A stretch of DNA of 64,000 bases, taken from NCBI GenBank assembly GCA_016790965.1, contig JAEUNZ010000012.1, forward strand, positions 89,910 to 153,909, read 5' to 3'. The DNA is from SSSZ01 sp016790965. Its GTDB lineage: Bacteria > Pseudomonadota > Gammaproteobacteria > Burkholderiales > Rhodocyclaceae. The stretch's first letter is position 1; each line of letters begins with the position of its first letter. Shown here in pieces: positions 1 through 8,149 of the stretch. The position numbers and the translations under genes are program-made. The notes beneath the pieces are model-generated. The model was not told the origin of the DNA. It saw only the letters and a list, made by a program, of their open reading frames with translations, and did no database searches.

Positions 1-1860
1 CTTGTCGGTGTAGGTGCCCTTCAGCTTGGACAGGCTGCGGTGTTCGAGAAGCAGCTTGGGTAGTGGGTAGTCGAGGGCCAGTTCGGAGAGCACTTCCTCG
101 TCGGTGGAGGGTGTGCCGGAAGGGGTCTTTTTCTTCACCGGCAGGCCCTGGCGCTCGAAAAGGATTTCGGCGAGCTGTTTGGGGGAAGCCAGATTGAAGG
201 GCTGGCCGGCCAGTTCGTAGGCCTGTGCCTCCAGGGCCAAGATCTTCTGGCCGAGTTCGTGGCTTTGCCGCGCCAGGGCCGACGTGTCGATCAACACGCC
301 ATTCCGTTCCATGCGCCAGATCACCCGCTGCACCGGCACTTCCAGTTCGCCGTAGATGCGGGCCAGGCCGGGCTCGTCGGCGAAGCGGGGGAACAGGGTC
401 TGGTGCACGCGCAGGGTGACGTCGGCGTCTTCGGCGGAATAGGCGGCGGCCCGTTCCACATCCACCTGGTCGAAGCCGATCTGCTTGGCACCCTTGCCGC
501 AGAGGTCCTCGTAGGCGATGGTGGCGAGGCCCAGGTGGCGGCTGCACAGCTGGCCGAGGTCGTGGCCCTTGTCGGACTCCAGGACGTAGGACTGGAGCAT
601 GGTGTCGTGGGCGACGCCGGCCAGGGCGATGCCGTGGTTGGCGAAGACGTGCTGGTCGTACTTGGCGTTCTGCAGCACCTTGCCTTTGCCGGCATCTTCC
701 AGCCAGGGCTTGAGGCGGGCCAGCACCTGCGCCCGGTCGAGCTGGTCCGGGGCGCCGGGGGCCGTGTGGGCCACGGGGATATAGCAGGCCTCGCCGGCCT
801 GAACCGACAGCGAGATGCCGACGATGCGGGCGGCGAAGGCATCAAGGCTGGTGGTTTCGGTATCCAGGGCGGTGAGGGGCGCGGCGTCGATCTTGGCCAG
901 CCAGGCTTCCAATTGCGACCAGGCGAAGACCGTCTCGTAGGCGGCGCGATGGACGCCCGAAGCGTCGAGGGTCGGTGAAGCGGCGGGCGTCTCCGGGTCG
1001 GTCGCCGGGGCGGCGCCGGATTCCAATTCTTTCAGCCAGGTCTTGAATTCGAAACGGCCGAACAGGGCTTTCAACACCTCGGCATCGCGGGGTTGCGGCG
1101 CCAATTCGGCGGGCGCCGGAAGACTGGGCAGATCGCAAACCACGGTCACCAGCTTGCGGCCCAGGGGCAGGAACTCCAGGTGAGCTCGCAGGTTTTCACC
1201 CACCACACCGCCGATTTCGCCGGCGTGGGCGACGATGCCGTCCAGGTCGCCGTACTGGGCCAGCCATTTGAGGGCCGTCTTGGGACCGCACTTGGCGACG
1301 CCGGGGACGCCGTCCACGCTGTCGCCGACCAGCGCCAGATAATCGACGATGCGCTCCGGCGGCACGCCGAACTTGGCCTCCACTCCGGCCGGGTCCAGCA
1401 GCTCGTTGCTCATGGTGTTGAACCAGCGCACCGAGGGGCTGACCAGCTGGGTCAAATCCTTGTCACCGGTGGAAATCAAAGTCTCCAGGCCGCTGGCGGA
1501 AGCCCGGGCTGCGAGGGTGCCGATGACGTCGTCGGCTTCCACGCCATCGACCATGAGCAGCGGCCAGCCGGCAGCCCGCACCGCGGCGTGGATGGGCTCG
1601 ATCTGGCGTACCAGATCTTCCGGCATGGGGGGGCGATGGGCCTTGTATTCCGGAAACCAGTGGTCACGGAAGGTCTTGCCCTTGGCATCGAAGACGACGG
1701 CCTTGTAGTCTGCCTTGTAGTCGTTTTCCAGCCGGCGTAGCATGGAAAGCACCCCATAGAGCGCGCCTGTGGGCTCGCCGGCCTTGTTTCTCAGGTCGGG
1801 CAGGGCATGGAAGGCGCGGTAGAGGTAGGACGAACCGTCCACCAAGAGGAGCAGAGGCAT
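1..1860 (-). CDS. polA: DNA polymerase I, N-terminal 620 residues (partial)
   Basis: Replication and repair polymerase that removes primers and fills gaps. The protein begins MPLLLLVDGSSYLYRAF, the classic start of the 5' nuclease domain. A DTET motif (bases about 857-868) marks an intact 3'-5' exonuclease domain. At the window edge the reading frame ends in LSKLKGTYTDK, the beginning of the polymerase domain, so about one third of the protein lies outside. The ATG at 1858-1860 directly abuts the ATG of the divergent gene. No good Shine-Dalgarno is seen in front of it, so the start is likely but not certain. Confidence 0.95.
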   Translation of the reverse strand, partial: MPLLLLVDGSSYLYRAFHALPDLRNKAGEPTGALYGVLSMLRRLENDYKADYKAVVFDAKGKTFRDHWFPEYKAHRPPMPEDLVRQIEPIHAAVRAAGWPLLMVDGVEADDVIGTLAARASASGLETLISTGDKDLTQLVSPSVRWFNTMSNELLDPAGVEAKFGVPPERIVDYLALVGDSVDGVPGVAKCGPKTALKWLAQYGDLDGIVAHAGEIGGVVGENLRAHLEFLPLGRKLVTVVCDLPSLPAPAELAPQPRDAEVLKALFGRFEFKTWLKELESGAAPATDPETPAASPTLDASGVHRAAYETVFAWSQLEAWLAKIDAAPLTALDTETTSLDAFAARIVGISLSVQAGEACYIPVAHTAPGAPDQLDRAQVLARLKPWLEDAGKGKVLQNAKYDQHVFANHGIALAGVAHDTMLQSYVLESDKGHDLGQLCSRHLGLATIAYEDLCGKGAKQIGFDQVDVERAAAYSAEDADVTLRVHQTLFPRFADEPGLARIYGELEVPVQRVIWRMERNGVLIDTSALARQSHELGQKILALEAQAYELAGQPFNLASPKQLAEILFERQGLPVKKKTPSGTPSTDEEVLSELALDYPLPKLLLEHRSLSKLKGTYTDK

Positions 1861-2589
1861 ATGACAGAGAACAATAAATTCGTTTGCCCGGCGGAAGGTG
1901 ATGCCGCCATCCAGGCGGCCTCGGCCCGGGAATCCTGGCGAATCTTCGGCATTATGTCAGAGTTCGTCGAGGCCACCGAAAGGCTCTCGTCGATCCGGCC
2001 GGCGGTAACCGTCTTCGGCAGCGCCCGGGTGCCCGTCGGCTCTCCCTACTACGCACTGACCGAGACCATCGCCCGCCTGCTGTCCGATTCCGGCTTCGCG
2101 GTCATTTCGGGTGGCGGCCCCGGCATCATGGAAGCAGCCAACAAGGGGGCCTTCGACGGCAAGTCGCCCTCGGTGGGGCTCAACATCCAGTTGCCCCACG
2201 AGCAGCGCGCCAATCCCTACCAGGACGTGTCCCAGACCTTCCGCCATTTCTTCGCCCGCAAATACATGTTCGTGCGCTTTGCCAGCGCCTACGTGGTCAT
2301 GCCCGGCGGCTTCGGCACCCTGGACGAATTGCTCGAAGCCCTGACGCTGATCCAGACCGGCAAGAGCCGCAAGATCCCCATCATCCTGGTCTGCTCCGCC
2401 TTCTGGGCCGGGCTGGTCGATTGGTTCCGCGACCGCCTGGTGGAGGAAAAGATGATCGACACCGGTGACATGGACCTCATACAGGTCATCGACGAGCCTG
2501 ACCGGGTGGTCGAGGCCATTTTCAAGCACTACGAAGCCCGCTCCTTTGCGCCCCTGCCTAACGAGCGGGAGATGATGCTCAACCTGTAA
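1861..2589 (+). CDS. LOG-family (TIGR00730) nucleoside 5'-monophosphate phosphoribohydrolase
   Basis: A 242-residue Rossmann-like protein of the lysine decarboxylase-like/LOG family. Members cleave the N-glycosidic bond of nucleoside monophosphates, for example cytokinin ribotides or AMP. The family motifs are both present: SGGGPGIMEAANKGA and PGGFGTLDE. The start at 1861 is chosen because AGGAG lies about 10 bases upstream and homologs contain the ESWRIF segment that follows. An in-frame codon at 1807 would put the start inside polA. It is transcribed divergently from polA with no bases between the start codons. The true substrate cannot be told from sequence. Confidence 0.88.
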   Translation: MTENNKFVCPAEGDAAIQAASARESWRIFGIMSEFVEATERLSSIRPAVTVFGSARVPVGSPYYALTETIARLLSDSGFAVISGGGPGIMEAANKGAFDGKSPSVGLNIQLPHEQRANPYQDVSQTFRHFFARKYMFVRFASAYVVMPGGFGTLDELLEALTLIQTGKSRKIPIILVCSAFWAGLVDWFRDRLVEEKMIDTGDMDLIQVIDEPDRVVEAIFKHYEARSFAPLPNEREMMLNL

Positions 2590-2621
2590 TAAAATGGGGC
2601 TCCCGCCCCCCAGGAAACACC

Positions 2622-2963
2622 ATGCGTCGCCTCATTCCCCTCCTGTTCCTCGCCGCCCTGCCCTCCTGGGCTGAGGCGCCGCGCCCCACCGACCTGCAGC
2701 CGCTGCCCGCCGTTCCCCCGCCTCCGCCGGGCATGGAGGCCTTCGACGCAGCCCTGGAGCCCCAGGTCACCATCGTGCGCAACGACAAGGAAACCCGCGA
2801 GGAATTCCGTGCCAACGGCAAGCTGTACATGGTCAAGGTGACGCCGGTGGGCGGCACGCCCTACTACCTAGTCGATCACCAGGGCAACGGCCAGTTCATC
2901 GAGGCGGACATGGTGGGCGGCCCGGTGGTCAAGCCGCCCATGTGGGTGATCCATAGCTGGTAA
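2622..2963 (+). CDS. DUF2782 family periplasmic protein
   Basis: A 113-residue protein with a signal peptide (hydrophobic segment at residues 4-16, cleavage near AEA). A short proline-rich linker follows, then a small basic domain with the pattern GTPYYLVDHQGNG. This matches the DUF2782 proteins found near polA in betaproteobacteria, whose function is unknown. Its stop codon shares one base with the next gene's first possible start, so it probably belongs to the same transcript as the downstream membrane proteins. Confidence 0.75.
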   Translation: MRRLIPLLFLAALPSWAEAPRPTDLQPLPAVPPPPPGMEAFDAALEPQVTIVRNDKETREEFRANGKLYMVKVTPVGGTPYYLVDHQGNGQFIEADMVGGPVVKPPMWVIHSW

Positions 2964-3766
2964 TGGACTTGGGGAGGGCCGTCAGCCCCCCCGCAGCAAT
3001 GGCAGAACCCTCTCCCTTTCCGGTTGCGCCCCGTCCCTTCGATGGGGCCAGCCGCCACGTCGATCCCGGCGCCTGCTTCGACTGGCTTCGCCAGGGTTGG
3101 GCGCTCTTCCTGGCCGACCCGGGAACCTGGCTGGCCTGTTCCCTGCTCACGCTCCTCATCGGTATCAGCCCCACCCTCGTTCCCCTGGTAGGCGGCGTGG
3201 CGACCAACCTCCTGATGCCCATCCTGAGCGCCGGCCTCCTCGACCAGGCCCGCCGCCAGTCCCGCGGCGAGGATATCGACGTGGGCGGGCTGTTCAACGG
3301 CTTTCGCCACCGCACGGGTGAGCTCGTCCTCCTGGGCGTGGTGTTCACCGTGGCCATCGTGGCCGTCGTGGTGGTCATCGGCATCCTCATCGGCGGCGGC
3401 GTCGCCGGCGGCCTGTTCGGCGCCTCCACCGGCCGGCCGGTTGTGGCCGGTGCCGGCTTCGGCGTCGTTCTGGGCGGACTTCTGCTCGGCGGCCTGCTGA
3501 TCTCCCTGGCCCTGGTGCCCCTGACCATGGCCATGTGGTTCGCCCCCGCCCTGGTGTATTTCAACGGCATGGCACCGGTGGCAGCCATGAAGGCGAGCTT
3601 CGCCGCCTGCCTCGCCAACTGGCTGCCCTTCCTGGTGTTCAGCGTCATCCTTACGGTGCTCTGCTTCTTTGCCACCCTGCCCCTGGGTCTGGGCTTTCTC
3701 GTCCTCCTGCCCGTCTTCTCCGGCGCCCTGTACGCCTCCTACCGCGACGTCTTTCCCACCAGTTGA
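2963..3766 (+). CDS. BPSS1780 family integral membrane protein (first copy)
   Basis: A membrane protein of 267 residues with about five or six hydrophobic segments and a glycine-rich middle (GGGVAGGLFG). It ends with the family hallmark SYRDVF. It resembles the BPSS1780 family, whose role is unknown. An alternative start at 2999 (MAEPSPF) is equally plausible, because the 5' end lacks a clear ribosome site. Its stop overlaps the start of a paralogous gene by one base, so the two are probably co-translated. Confidence 0.75.
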   Translation: MDLGRAVSPPAAMAEPSPFPVAPRPFDGASRHVDPGACFDWLRQGWALFLADPGTWLACSLLTLLIGISPTLVPLVGGVATNLLMPILSAGLLDQARRQSRGEDIDVGGLFNGFRHRTGELVLLGVVFTVAIVAVVVVIGILIGGGVAGGLFGASTGRPVVAGAGFGVVLGGLLLGGLLISLALVPLTMAMWFAPALVYFNGMAPVAAMKASFAACLANWLPFLVFSVILTVLCFFATLPLGLGFLVLLPVFSGALYASYRDVFPTS

Positions 3767-4539
3767 TGCGCGCCCAACAACTTCCCCCCGCCGCGGGCTG
3801 GAACTGGATCGTCGGCGGCGCCGGCCTTTACCGCCGCAATCCGCCCGTCCTTGGCCTCCTCGTCGTCGCCTACTGGTTCACCGTCGTCCTGCTCTCGGCC
3901 CTGCCCCTCATCGGCACGGTGCTCGCCTCCCTGGCCGTTCCCGGGCTCTCGGTGGGACTCATGCACAGTTGCCGCCTGCTGGAGCGCCGCCAGACACCGG
4001 CACTACAAACCCTCTACGGCGGCTTGCGCGAAAACCCGCGCACCCTGGCGGCCCTCGGTGCCCTCTATCTGGCCTGCACGCTGGCCATCCTGATGCTTTC
4101 GTCCCTGGCCGACGGCGGCGAGTTGTTGCGCTTCATGCTTTCCGGCCAGCCACTGGACCGGGAGACGGTGGAGAGCGGCCGCCTCATGGCGCCGGCGACC
4201 ATCGTCATCCTGCTCCTCGCTCCGGTGCTCATGGCCTACTGGTTTGCCCCGGTTCTCGCCGCCTGGCACGGGCTTCCGGTGGGCAAGGCGCTGTTCTTCA
4301 GCCTGATGGCCTGCTGGATCAACTGGCGCGCCTTCCTGACCTATGGCATCGCGCTGGCCCTGGTGGCGGCAGTGCTGCCTGGCGTGGTGCTGGCCGTCCT
4401 CCTGCTCATTTTCCCCGACGCGGCCAATTTCCTCACCGCCCTGGTCACCGTGCCGGCCATGCTGGTCCTGGCGCCCATCGTCTTCGCCAGCTTTTACGTC
4501 AGTTACCGCGACGTGTTCGGAATCGATGCCGCGGCTTGA
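3766..4539 (+). CDS. BPSS1780 family integral membrane protein (second copy)
   Basis: A 257-residue membrane protein with the same organisation as its upstream neighbour. It has repeated hydrophobic segments, a WFAPVLAAWHGLPV stretch matching WFAPALVYFNGMAPV of the first copy, and a C-terminal YVSYRDVFGI matching YASYRDVF. This points to tandem duplication and divergence. The start at 3766 lies in a TGATG junction. The last 14 bases overlap nadD, so it is probably the middle gene of a polA-side operon running into nadD. Confidence 0.78.
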   Translation: MRAQQLPPAAGWNWIVGGAGLYRRNPPVLGLLVVAYWFTVVLLSALPLIGTVLASLAVPGLSVGLMHSCRLLERRQTPALQTLYGGLRENPRTLAALGALYLACTLAILMLSSLADGGELLRFMLSGQPLDRETVESGRLMAPATIVILLLAPVLMAYWFAPVLAAWHGLPVGKALFFSLMACWINWRAFLTYGIALALVAAVLPGVVLAVLLLIFPDAANFLTALVTVPAMLVLAPIVFASFYVSYRDVFGIDAAA

Positions 4540-5185
4540 ACCCCTGGGTGTTTTCGGGGGCACCTTCGACCCGGTCCATAGCGGGCATCTGCGCCTGGCA
4601 GAAGAGGCCCGCGAGGGCCTCGCGCTGAGCGGTGTGCGCTGGATTCCGGCCGGGCAGCCCCCCCACCGGGACCGGCCCGGCGTCGGGGCTGCCCACCGGC
4701 TGGCCATGGTGCGCCTGGCCGTGGCGGGCAACCCCGCCTTCTCCGTCGACGCCAGCGAAGCGGAAGCCGAGCGCCCGAGCTACACCGTGCCCACCCTGGA
4801 GCGCCTGCGGGAGGAACTGGGCCGCGAGCGGCCCCTGGTCCTGCTGCTGGGGGCCGACGCCTTTGCCGGCTTGCCCACCTGGCACCGCTGGACGACCCTG
4901 TTCGAGCTTGCCCATGTGGCGGTTTCCCACCGCCCCGGCTACCCGGTGGAGTCCGGCAGCCTGCTGCCGGCCCTGGCGGAGGAGTTCGCCCGCCGGCGCC
5001 TGGCCTGCCCGGATGGCCTGGGACTAGCCCCCGGCGGGGGCATCGTCACCTTCGCCATGACTCAGTTGGCCATTTCCGCCACCCAGATTCGCGGCATCGT
5101 CGCCCGGGGCGCCAGTCCCCGCTATTTGCTGCCCGACGCCCTTGTCGACTATATTCAACGTCACCACCTCTACCAAAGCGCCTGA
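4526..5185 (+). CDS. nadD: Nicotinate-nucleotide adenylyltransferase
   Basis: Converts nicotinate mononucleotide plus ATP to deamido-NAD in NAD biosynthesis. The 219-residue protein has the nucleotidyltransferase motif GGTFDPVHSGHL near residue 10 and the C-terminal ISATQIR motif (family ISSTxIR). The start MPRLEPLGVFGG lies 14 bases inside the preceding gene. Its stop codon overlaps the rsfS start by one base, the usual nadD-rsfS arrangement. Confidence 0.94.
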   Translation: MPRLEPLGVFGGTFDPVHSGHLRLAEEAREGLALSGVRWIPAGQPPHRDRPGVGAAHRLAMVRLAVAGNPAFSVDASEAEAERPSYTVPTLERLREELGRERPLVLLLGADAFAGLPTWHRWTTLFELAHVAVSHRPGYPVESGSLLPALAEEFARRRLACPDGLGLAPGGGIVTFAMTQLAISATQIRGIVARGASPRYLLPDALVDYIQRHHLYQSA

Positions 5186-5550
5186 TGGACGTCCGCAAAC
5201 TGCAAAAGATCGTTGTCGCTGCCCTGGAAGACATCAAGGGCAAGGACATCGAAGTCATCAACACCACGCGCCTCACCTCCCTGTTCGACCGCATCGTCAT
5301 CGCCTCCGGGGATTCCAACCGCCAGGTCAAGGCCCTGGCCCGCAATGTGCAGGAAAAGGTGCGCGAAGCCGGCGGCGAAGTCGTCTCGGTGGAGGGCGAG
5401 GAATTCGGCGAATGGGTACTGGTGGATCTGGGCGATCTGGTGGTCCATGTCATGCAGCCGGCAGTCCGCCAGTACTACAACCTGGAAGAACTCTGGCAGG
5501 TGACGCCGGCCCAGCGCCGCGCCGCAGCGGCAGAATCCCGGGCCGCATGA
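5185..5550 (+). CDS. rsfS: Ribosome silencing factor RsfS (RsfA/Iojap)
   Basis: Binds ribosomal protein uL14 and blocks subunit joining when nutrients are scarce. The protein has 121 residues and carries the family landmarks LFDRIVIASGDSNRQVKA and WVLVDLGDLVVHVM. It starts in a TGATG junction with nadD and ends in an ATGA overlap with rlmH, so the three genes should be translated in a coupled manner. Confidence 0.95.
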   Translation: MDVRKLQKIVVAALEDIKGKDIEVINTTRLTSLFDRIVIASGDSNRQVKALARNVQEKVREAGGEVVSVEGEEFGEWVLVDLGDLVVHVMQPAVRQYYNLEELWQVTPAQRRAAAAESRAA

Positions 5551-6017
5551 GGCTCGCGGTGGTGGCCGTGGGCCACCGGCAGCCGGCGTGGATAGACGCA
5601 GGCTGCACGGAGTATCTGCGCCGCATGCCTCGGGAACTCCCCGCCACCCTGGTTGAAATCAAGCCCGAGCCCCGGGGCTCGAAAAGCCGGGAGCAGCTCC
5701 TGGCGGCGGAGAAGGGACGCATCCGAGACGTCCTGCCCAGCAGTGCCCGCCTGGTCGTCCTAGACGAGCGGGGCGACGACCTCACCACCCTGCAATTGGC
5801 GCGCCGCCTGGAGAGTTGGATGCACGACGGCCGCGACGCTGCCCTGCTGATCGGCGGCGCCGATGGCCTGGACGAGGATTTGAAACGCGGCGCCGACGAG
5901 CGTCTGCGCCTCTCCAGCCTTACCCTTCCCCACGGTCTGGCGCGCCTGCTGCTGTGCGAGCAGTTGTACCGGGCGGTGAGCGTGCTCAAGAATCACCCCT
6001 ATCACCGGGAAGGTTGA
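5547..6017 (+). CDS. rlmH: 23S rRNA (pseudouridine1915-N3)-methyltransferase
   Basis: SPOUT-class methyltransferase of 156 residues that modifies pseudouridine 1915 of 23S rRNA. The S-adenosylmethionine knot is seen as LIGGADGL followed by LTLPHGLARLLLCEQLYRA. The C-terminus NHPYHREG is the invariant family tail. The start MRLAVVAVG overlaps the rsfS stop by four bases (ATGA). Confidence 0.95.
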   Translation: MRLAVVAVGHRQPAWIDAGCTEYLRRMPRELPATLVEIKPEPRGSKSREQLLAAEKGRIRDVLPSSARLVVLDERGDDLTTLQLARRLESWMHDGRDAALLIGGADGLDEDLKRGADERLRLSSLTLPHGLARLLLCEQLYRAVSVLKNHPYHREG

Positions 6018-6049
6018 ACCATCCCCGCTCACCCCTGATCCCGAGACCC

Positions 6050-6652
6050 ATGCGCATCCATCTTGCCTCCCGCAGTCCCCGCCGCCGCGAGATTCTCGGC
6101 CAGATCGGCGTGGCCTTCGACACCATGATTTTTCGCACCGGCGAGCGAGCCGACCCGGAAACCGACGAGACGCCGTTCCCCGGCGAGGATCCCGCAGCGT
6201 ACGTGGAGCGCGTCGCCCGGTCCAAGGCGGACCACGGCGGGCGCATCCTCGACTGGCGCAAGCTGGTGCGCCAGCCGGTGCTGGCGGCCGACACCACGCT
6301 GGATTTCGCCGGTTCCATCATCGGCAAACCGGCGGGGCCCGGCGACGCCGAGGCCATTCTGCGTAGCCTGTCGGGGAATACCCATCGCGTCCTTACCGGT
6401 GTGGCCCTGCACCACGGAGGCCGCACCGAATTCGCCCTGTCGGTCAGCGAGGTGGCCTTCCGCCCCCTGGACGATGAGGAAATCCGGCACTACGTCGCCA
6501 GCGGCGATCCCCTGGACAAGGCTGGCGCCTACGGCATTCAGGGACGCGCCGGCATTTTCGTGCGCCACCTCGCCGGCAGCTACACCGGTGTGATGGGCTT
6601 GCCGGTCTGCGAAACCGCCGAACTTCTGAAGGCTGCCGGCTGGCGTTTTTAA
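6050..6652 (+). CDS. maf: Maf-family nucleoside triphosphate pyrophosphatase (dTTP/UTP type)
   Basis: House-cleaning pyrophosphatase of 200 residues that hydrolyses dTTP/UTP or modified pyrimidine triphosphates. It has the Maf motif ASRSPRRREIL at the N-terminus, LAADTTLD in the middle and DKAGAYGIQG near the end, resembling YhdE rather than YceF. It follows rlmH by 32 bases. The ribonuclease G gene that often follows maf is not here; a 200-base gap and an opposite-strand gene follow instead. Confidence 0.92.
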   Translation: MRIHLASRSPRRREILGQIGVAFDTMIFRTGERADPETDETPFPGEDPAAYVERVARSKADHGGRILDWRKLVRQPVLAADTTLDFAGSIIGKPAGPGDAEAILRSLSGNTHRVLTGVALHHGGRTEFALSVSEVAFRPLDDEEIRHYVASGDPLDKAGAYGIQGRAGIFVRHLAGSYTGVMGLPVCETAELLKAAGWRF

Positions 6653-6655
6653 CCG

Positions 6656-6791
6656 GGAAACCTCAGGTGCCCGCCCGAACGCACCAGCGGGCTCGTAGCA
6701 AGGTCACCCGCAGGGTGAGCGATTCGGACTGGCGTGGAGGGCAGGGGCGCAGAGGATTCCGGGCATTGGCAAGCGATCAACTGAGGTTTCC
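6656..6791. repeat. Inverted repeat flanking a structured intergenic segment
   Basis: GGAAACCTCAG at 6656-6666 is matched by its exact reverse complement CTGAGGTTTCC at 6781-6791. Two more pairs form outside after one mismatch. The 114 bases between contain a small perfect hairpin, TCACCC-gca-GGGTGA. The element sits between the convergent maf and glycosyltransferase-like genes. It could be a bidirectional terminator or a small mobile palindromic element. The inner GGGCATTGGCAA also occurs in the 10095-10261 repeat. Confidence 0.5.
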
Positions 6792-6851
6792 AGGTTTAAC
6801 CCCGATGCATCGGCTGAAATTTACGGAACCCTCCGAAGAACGATCAGACCG

Positions 6852-7904
6852 CTACCGCACGAGCTGCAGCAGATGCGCCACCGCGTCAGCCGCGCCGGCG
6901 GTTGCGGGCGGCATCGGTGGGGACTGGCTCCACAGCGTCTGCAACTCGCCCTCCAGCCCCCCCTCAGTCAAGGCCCGGGCGGACACCTCCCGGCAGGCCC
7001 CGTGGGCGTGCAGCCAGGCGATGAGGCAGTCCTGTTCCGGCCAGTCGTCCCGGCGCACGTAGAGCACCGGCGTTGCGCAGGCCGCGGCCTCAGTGAAGGT
7101 GCCGTAACCAGGTTTGGTGAGCACCGCGTCCACCGAGGCAAGCAAGTCCGGAAAATCCAGATCGCAGGATTCCGCCGCCACAGCGTCCGGGTGGCGACAA
7201 TCCCAGACCGCCGGGACCAACCAGCGCAGGCCGGAGTTGTGCGGCCAGGCTTCGAGAGGCAGGCGATGGGCGATGCCGCCCAGAGCGATGAGGACGTTGC
7301 GCCGGCCAGCGGGGAAACCCAGGGGGCGCCGCTGCCCGGGGCGAGCGACCACGCCGATATCCACCCGATTGTCCAGCTCGTCCATGGGCATGGCCGGAGT
7401 CGGCCGCAGGAAGGCACCGGCGGCGCGATAGGCGGCGAGCATCTCGCCGTGGATGCTCCCCGCCCAGGCTTGGTGGCAGAAGAAATGGGCGAAGAGGTCG
7501 GCCCAGTTGAGGGAGCACACGGCGGCGGCAGGGATGCCGGCCGCCGCCGCCCCGGCGAGGGGCAGGTAGCTCACCGAGGAGAGAACCAGATCGGCCCCCG
7601 AGTCCCTCAAGCACCGAGCCTCGGCGTCGACCCGGCGAGTCCAATCGGCGTGCTCGCCGCGGTAGGCAGCGGCACTGGCGGCAAGGTCCAGAGCCAGGGC
7701 GTCGCGCATGACGAAGCCAAAATCGGACCCTTGGGGCAGATGGCTGAACGCCGGCGCAATCCGCTTGCCCAGCGTCGCAGCCGGCAGGGCGCTGCGCAGG
7801 GTCAGGCGTAGCCCGGGGATGGCTGCGCCCAGGGCGTTGATGATGGGCGCGGCGATGGCCAGATGGCCGAGGCCGTGGCTTGAAATGTCGGCAAACAGGT
7901 GCAT
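6852..7904 (-). CDS. GT-B type glycosyltransferase-like protein
   Basis: A 350-residue soluble protein. The N-terminus MHLFADISSHGLGHLA resembles the glycine/histidine loop of MurG-like and arabinokinase N-terminal glycosyltransferase domains. The C-terminal half carries a donor-site-like KPGYGTFTEAAACATPVLYV segment. The start at 7904 is preceded by CAGGAGCCC, a good ribosome site. A longer frame would add 21 unlikely residues. It is a single gene, divergent from the GGDEF gene at 8150. Donor and acceptor cannot be guessed. Confidence 0.6.
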   Translation of the reverse strand: MHLFADISSHGLGHLAIAAPIINALGAAIPGLRLTLRSALPAATLGKRIAPAFSHLPQGSDFGFVMRDALALDLAASAAAYRGEHADWTRRVDAEARCLRDSGADLVLSSVSYLPLAGAAAAGIPAAAVCSLNWADLFAHFFCHQAWAGSIHGEMLAAYRAAGAFLRPTPAMPMDELDNRVDIGVVARPGQRRPLGFPAGRRNVLIALGGIAHRLPLEAWPHNSGLRWLVPAVWDCRHPDAVAAESCDLDFPDLLASVDAVLTKPGYGTFTEAAACATPVLYVRRDDWPEQDCLIAWLHAHGACREVSARALTEGGLEGELQTLWSQSPPMPPATAGAADAVAHLLQLVR

Positions 7905-8149
7905 GGGCTCCTGAACCTCCGTGCGAGGGGCATTCCCCGCATTGGAGGGGAACGATGGGCCGGGCACCCCCTGCGCGCCCTGCCATGAATACCGACGCCG
8001 GGGGACGGCGAGATCGGCGCCAGGCCCAAGTGTACAGCCCTTCTTTCTGCCATGACCGCCTGCCCTGCCATGGGCATCTTTCCGGACCCGCCGGCTTGCC
8101 AGCGACCTCCGCTCGGCGTACTTTGGTCGCTTCTCTTGGAGGAGGCTTC

